Shown: positions 60,831 to 64,000 of the stretch, piece after piece
How the letters are laid out: each line of letters begins with the position of its first letter
How positions within the stretch are numbered: the first letter of the stretch is position 1
Source of the DNA: Manduca sexta
Taxonomy: Eukaryota > Arthropoda > Insecta > Lepidoptera > Sphingidae
Direction: 5' to 3'
DNA length: 64,000 nucleotides
Assembly (NCBI RefSeq): GCF_014839805.1
Contig: NC_051120.1
Span: 3,534,001-3,598,000, forward strand
Notes under the pieces: model-generated
Told to the model about the DNA's origin: nothing
The model's input: the letters and a program-made list of their open reading frames with translations, nothing else
The model's database searches: none
Position numbers and translations under genes: made by a program

Positions 60831-63800
60831 TTTTACTTCATCACTAATTTAAGCGTCTTCTAAAGTGGTTCGACGTAATGAAACAAAAACGACACTAACT
60901 ATCGTCTAGTTAACACAATAAAGTGGTTTCCATTAAACAGATAAACAGAGTTAGAATGATAAACGCCATTGTCACGTGACACGACGCGATGTTCTCATTA
61001 GACGCCCGGAGACTAGAGTTGGTGGTTAACACATGAGTATGCATTATGTAGCTTCGTAATAATTGTGCTCTCTGTTGAACACAAAAAATAAGTCCATTAC
61101 GAAATTTTGGACCGTATTTTAAGCCCCAGAAATAGATTAATATTAAATATTTTTTCAAAAGTTCTAAAGTGTGCAGTCAGCTTTAAAAGAAAGAAAAAAC
61201 GTTTAAACATATCGTTTATTTATACAAACATTAATTAACTTTCAATAATTTATTTAAAAATATATCTATGTAGAATGTAAAAGTTTACACTTACACATAA
61301 TTAAAAACTCAGATCATTGAGAAATTCCATAGAAAAAGTCGATGTTTTATATTAAATACAAATTAATATGATCTTAAAATATGTATAAATGCATTCATAG
61401 CTTGGTTAATAAAAAAAAGCAAAGGTCAAGTGTGTGGTCAGCCAATAAGTGTTCACGGCAACGCCTCCACAAATATTATTTTAATGGACTATCAAAACGC
61501 AATCAAACGATTGTAAAATATTTTTAGATTTTACGATGACAGTTATATGAAGGAAATATCTTTAAGGTGTTCTTAGGTGGCTGTTTCTCACATTTGGTTA
61601 TCTTTAGGAGACATTTTAAGTAAACTAACTAGAATAAAAATATTACTAGAAACTGATGTCGGTGGACGATTATTTATATTTTTGTCTCCAAGGGAAGTGC
61701 CTTCATTAGCTTCCAAAACCAATTTAAAATTATAGTTTCCACTTAGCTCTCAGGCAAATAAAGTCGCGGACCAAGTCTAGTACATTTCAAAAGTACTAGA
61801 GAAAATTCATTGTTAAATGTTTACTTTATAATTAAACGGGCGTGGCGCGTTTCGAAATGCGGCGGCTGCGCGAGCGCAGTTTCTCACTAATTTCGTAAAT
61901 TAAACTTCAATAAAACTAAAACTCGGGGAACTTTCTAATTCCCCCCTGACTGGCTGATGATTTCCCGGGCAATTGAAAACGGATCGGCTGGCGGCGATCT
62001 TGTACGATAAATTCGTAATTTGGTATGTAATCGCCCCGTCCATCTGTACGTCGGATAATTTAAATCAGACGTAGTGGTATTCGGATGTTATTGTCGGACT
62101 CTAGTTTCGACAAAGAGCATCGCGTAATTTACATTCGTTATATTGTTGGCGATATCGATGATTAGATTTAATGGCATGTTATGGTGTTGCGTGTAATGCA
62201 CGCTTACCAGATATTACGTGTCAGCAAAATTAACAGGAACAAATATTTTGTTTTGGAGTTCTTGCATCCGTCTGTTTAAAGCTATATCGTTAACCTAGTG
62301 AAACATCAATCATCTGGACCTGGTTTCTATTCTGTCAGATATCTTATCCTTAGGGGCGTTAAGTCTCTCTTATCAAGTTAAGGAAAGATCACTGGAACTT
62401 TCCTATCATGTTGATCCAATTTGGGTTGATAAGGTTTCATTAACGCTTCGTCTTTGATTCTTCAAGCTGTATATCGTCAGGGGTCGTCACCTTGTTAGGA
62501 AAGCGAATTGCATAATAAATATTTTTTCATCATAAAATTTTCCCCTTCGTGTTTCGCAGTTGTTAAAGTGTCATCTCGAAGTGGTAGATTATCTTGAGCG
62601 GCTGCTACACCGGCCGACAGAATGAGTCCAGTCACTCACTTCTATTTACCGTAATGTGGCGTCATCCTTCTCAGAATAATTTGATGTATACACGCGCCGC
62701 CATTTATATTATAACCTTTTATTATGATTATGTTTTCTAGCATCAGCTGTGTCGGTAGATCAATTGTTTTCGTATGCAAACTGTGTAGTGTCTGGTGATA
62801 GCGGAATTTTATGTATCCGTTTTTCTTAATAACAAAATCCACAGAAAAATTTAGGAGAAGTTGTATAACTTTTTTTTTATATATAATAACAATAAATTTG
62901 TAAATATAACCAAGAATATCAACCAATTTGCAGAAAGTATTTGACTTAGTTTTTATGTCTATTCAATTTTCAATTAATCGAAATAGTTCACGTCAATAAA
63001 CAATTGATTTCCGACCTTAAAATTTCGTCCCGCGTCTCGCAAAAATCAACGAACAATAAACGGGAAAAGTTTTCATTGTAATACCCGCCGTATAGAGTTT
63101 GCAAGGTTTTATTGTTGATTAAAATATACCGTAATATCGCCTGTCATAGACCAGTGCGCGCGCGCAACTACCGCGGCACGTTCCGCCCTTTGTGTTCACT
63201 TTTTTTTTCTAAACCTTTTTTCCACCATCCACAAAGGTCTGAGTTGTTGTGTCAACCTCCATTGTTGACTTTGATTGGTTGGTATTCTTGAGCCCTTCGT
63301 CGTGTTATTGTGCGGAGTCAAATTTACTTTTTTCGTCTGTATCGTGCCATAGGGCCGGCGCACGCTGGTCCATTTGAAATCGAAATCGGACATAGGGAAT
63401 TTAAAAAATCAAATTCATAATTTCATAAAACTGAATACGCCATTCGATTTGTATATTAAATAGAAACTATAACTATCTTTAGATATTTTAAGATAGGACT
63501 TATACTTTAGGAGTAAATCGAATAAGTTTGTTTTCTTGTATGGAAAGCTACATACAAATATGAATATCTCGTCATTTTCGTCCATTTTCGTTCTGGAATT
63601 TTTATGGCATAGTCTTTCTACTATTTGACACATTTTCTCCAAAGACACATGGTGCTACTTTTTTGCACTTTTTGAGATATGATGAAATGTAGGTTAAACT
63701 TAAAAATGGATTTAAATCAATATTATGTGGAATTCATATGCCTTTTATGCGCTTTAGGTTTACAAAAAGAACATAATTTAAAAATATGTTTTTATGTAAT

Positions 63801-64000
63801 ATTATTGATTTTACAAAGACAAAAATTCCGAACACCTCGCAAATCGGCAAAAAAATAACAATTTAAATAATTTATGACCATTGTAGTCGCAGTCATAAAA
63901 CATGTGCACTCGTTTACCCACTTAGTGATTATAATTTACCACCTGGCAAGCATTATTCGCCCAGTTTAGGAATAAATCGAATAAAGATGTTTTATTGCAT
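60831..64000. other. Gene-free DNA with a GC-rich island
   Basis: A GC-rich island at about 61838-62060 contains ctgcgcgagcgcag, an NRF1-like inverted pair (61866-61879). A second small patch with gtgcgcgcgcgc is at about 63152. No TATA box, exon or coding frame with a recognisable domain accompanies either. Confidence 0.35.

Overview
This window reads as gene-poor, AT-rich nuclear DNA from an insect, most likely a moth or butterfly. The lepidopteran call rests on many interspersed repeats whose wording I recognise as typical of Lepidoptera, and on a DD37D (maT-type) mariner element, a family described from silkworm. The repeat names come from memory and were not checked against a library. 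No bacterial-style operon, rRNA gene, convincing tRNA gene, CRISPR array or multi-exon host gene could be supported. The DNA is probably intergenic or lies inside a very long intron. An assembly gap of exactly 500 N sits at 36131-36630.

The only convincing protein-coding feature is a mariner transposase at 54628-55667. It lies in a 1.3 kb element (54490-55787) with imperfect terminal inverted repeats and flanking TA dinucleotides. The catalytic D, D and D (37 residues between the last two) are all present. A single-base frameshift near 54792-54795 separates the helix-turn-helix domain from the rest, so this copy is a pseudogene that looks otherwise nearly intact.

The rest of the recognisable content is mobile-element debris. 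Region by region: 318-453 is a short TTAA-flanked inverted-repeat element; 534-804 is a retroposed repeat with near-perfect 13-base flanking duplications; about 5540-5665 and 24953-25179 are two copies of a SINE-like family, the second with a perfect 13-base duplication; 21485-24270 holds three 5'-truncated tails of one LINE family, each with its own target-site duplication, plus a separate repeat; 18745-19081 and 50366-50778 are two copies of a MITE family; 34822-34940 is a partial foldback element; 38051-38234 and 59356-59633 are two copies of a TA-flanked MITE; 40465-40826, 48761-49045, 57044-57120, 57573-57700 and 60551-60830 are fragments of abundant lepidopteran repeats; 46476-46913 is a possible hAT-like remnant; 59312-59830 is a cluster of three adjacent elements.

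A few non-repeat features merit attention: a perfect 24-base-pair hairpin at 14416-14479, a GC-rich TATA-containing promoter candidate at 43965-44110 with an NRF1/Ewg-like site, a TATA box followed by a small ORF at 4201-4486, and several isolated GC-rich islands that could be regulatory. I found no clear new biological system. The most informative signals are the element pairs whose ends can be defined from the window alone.
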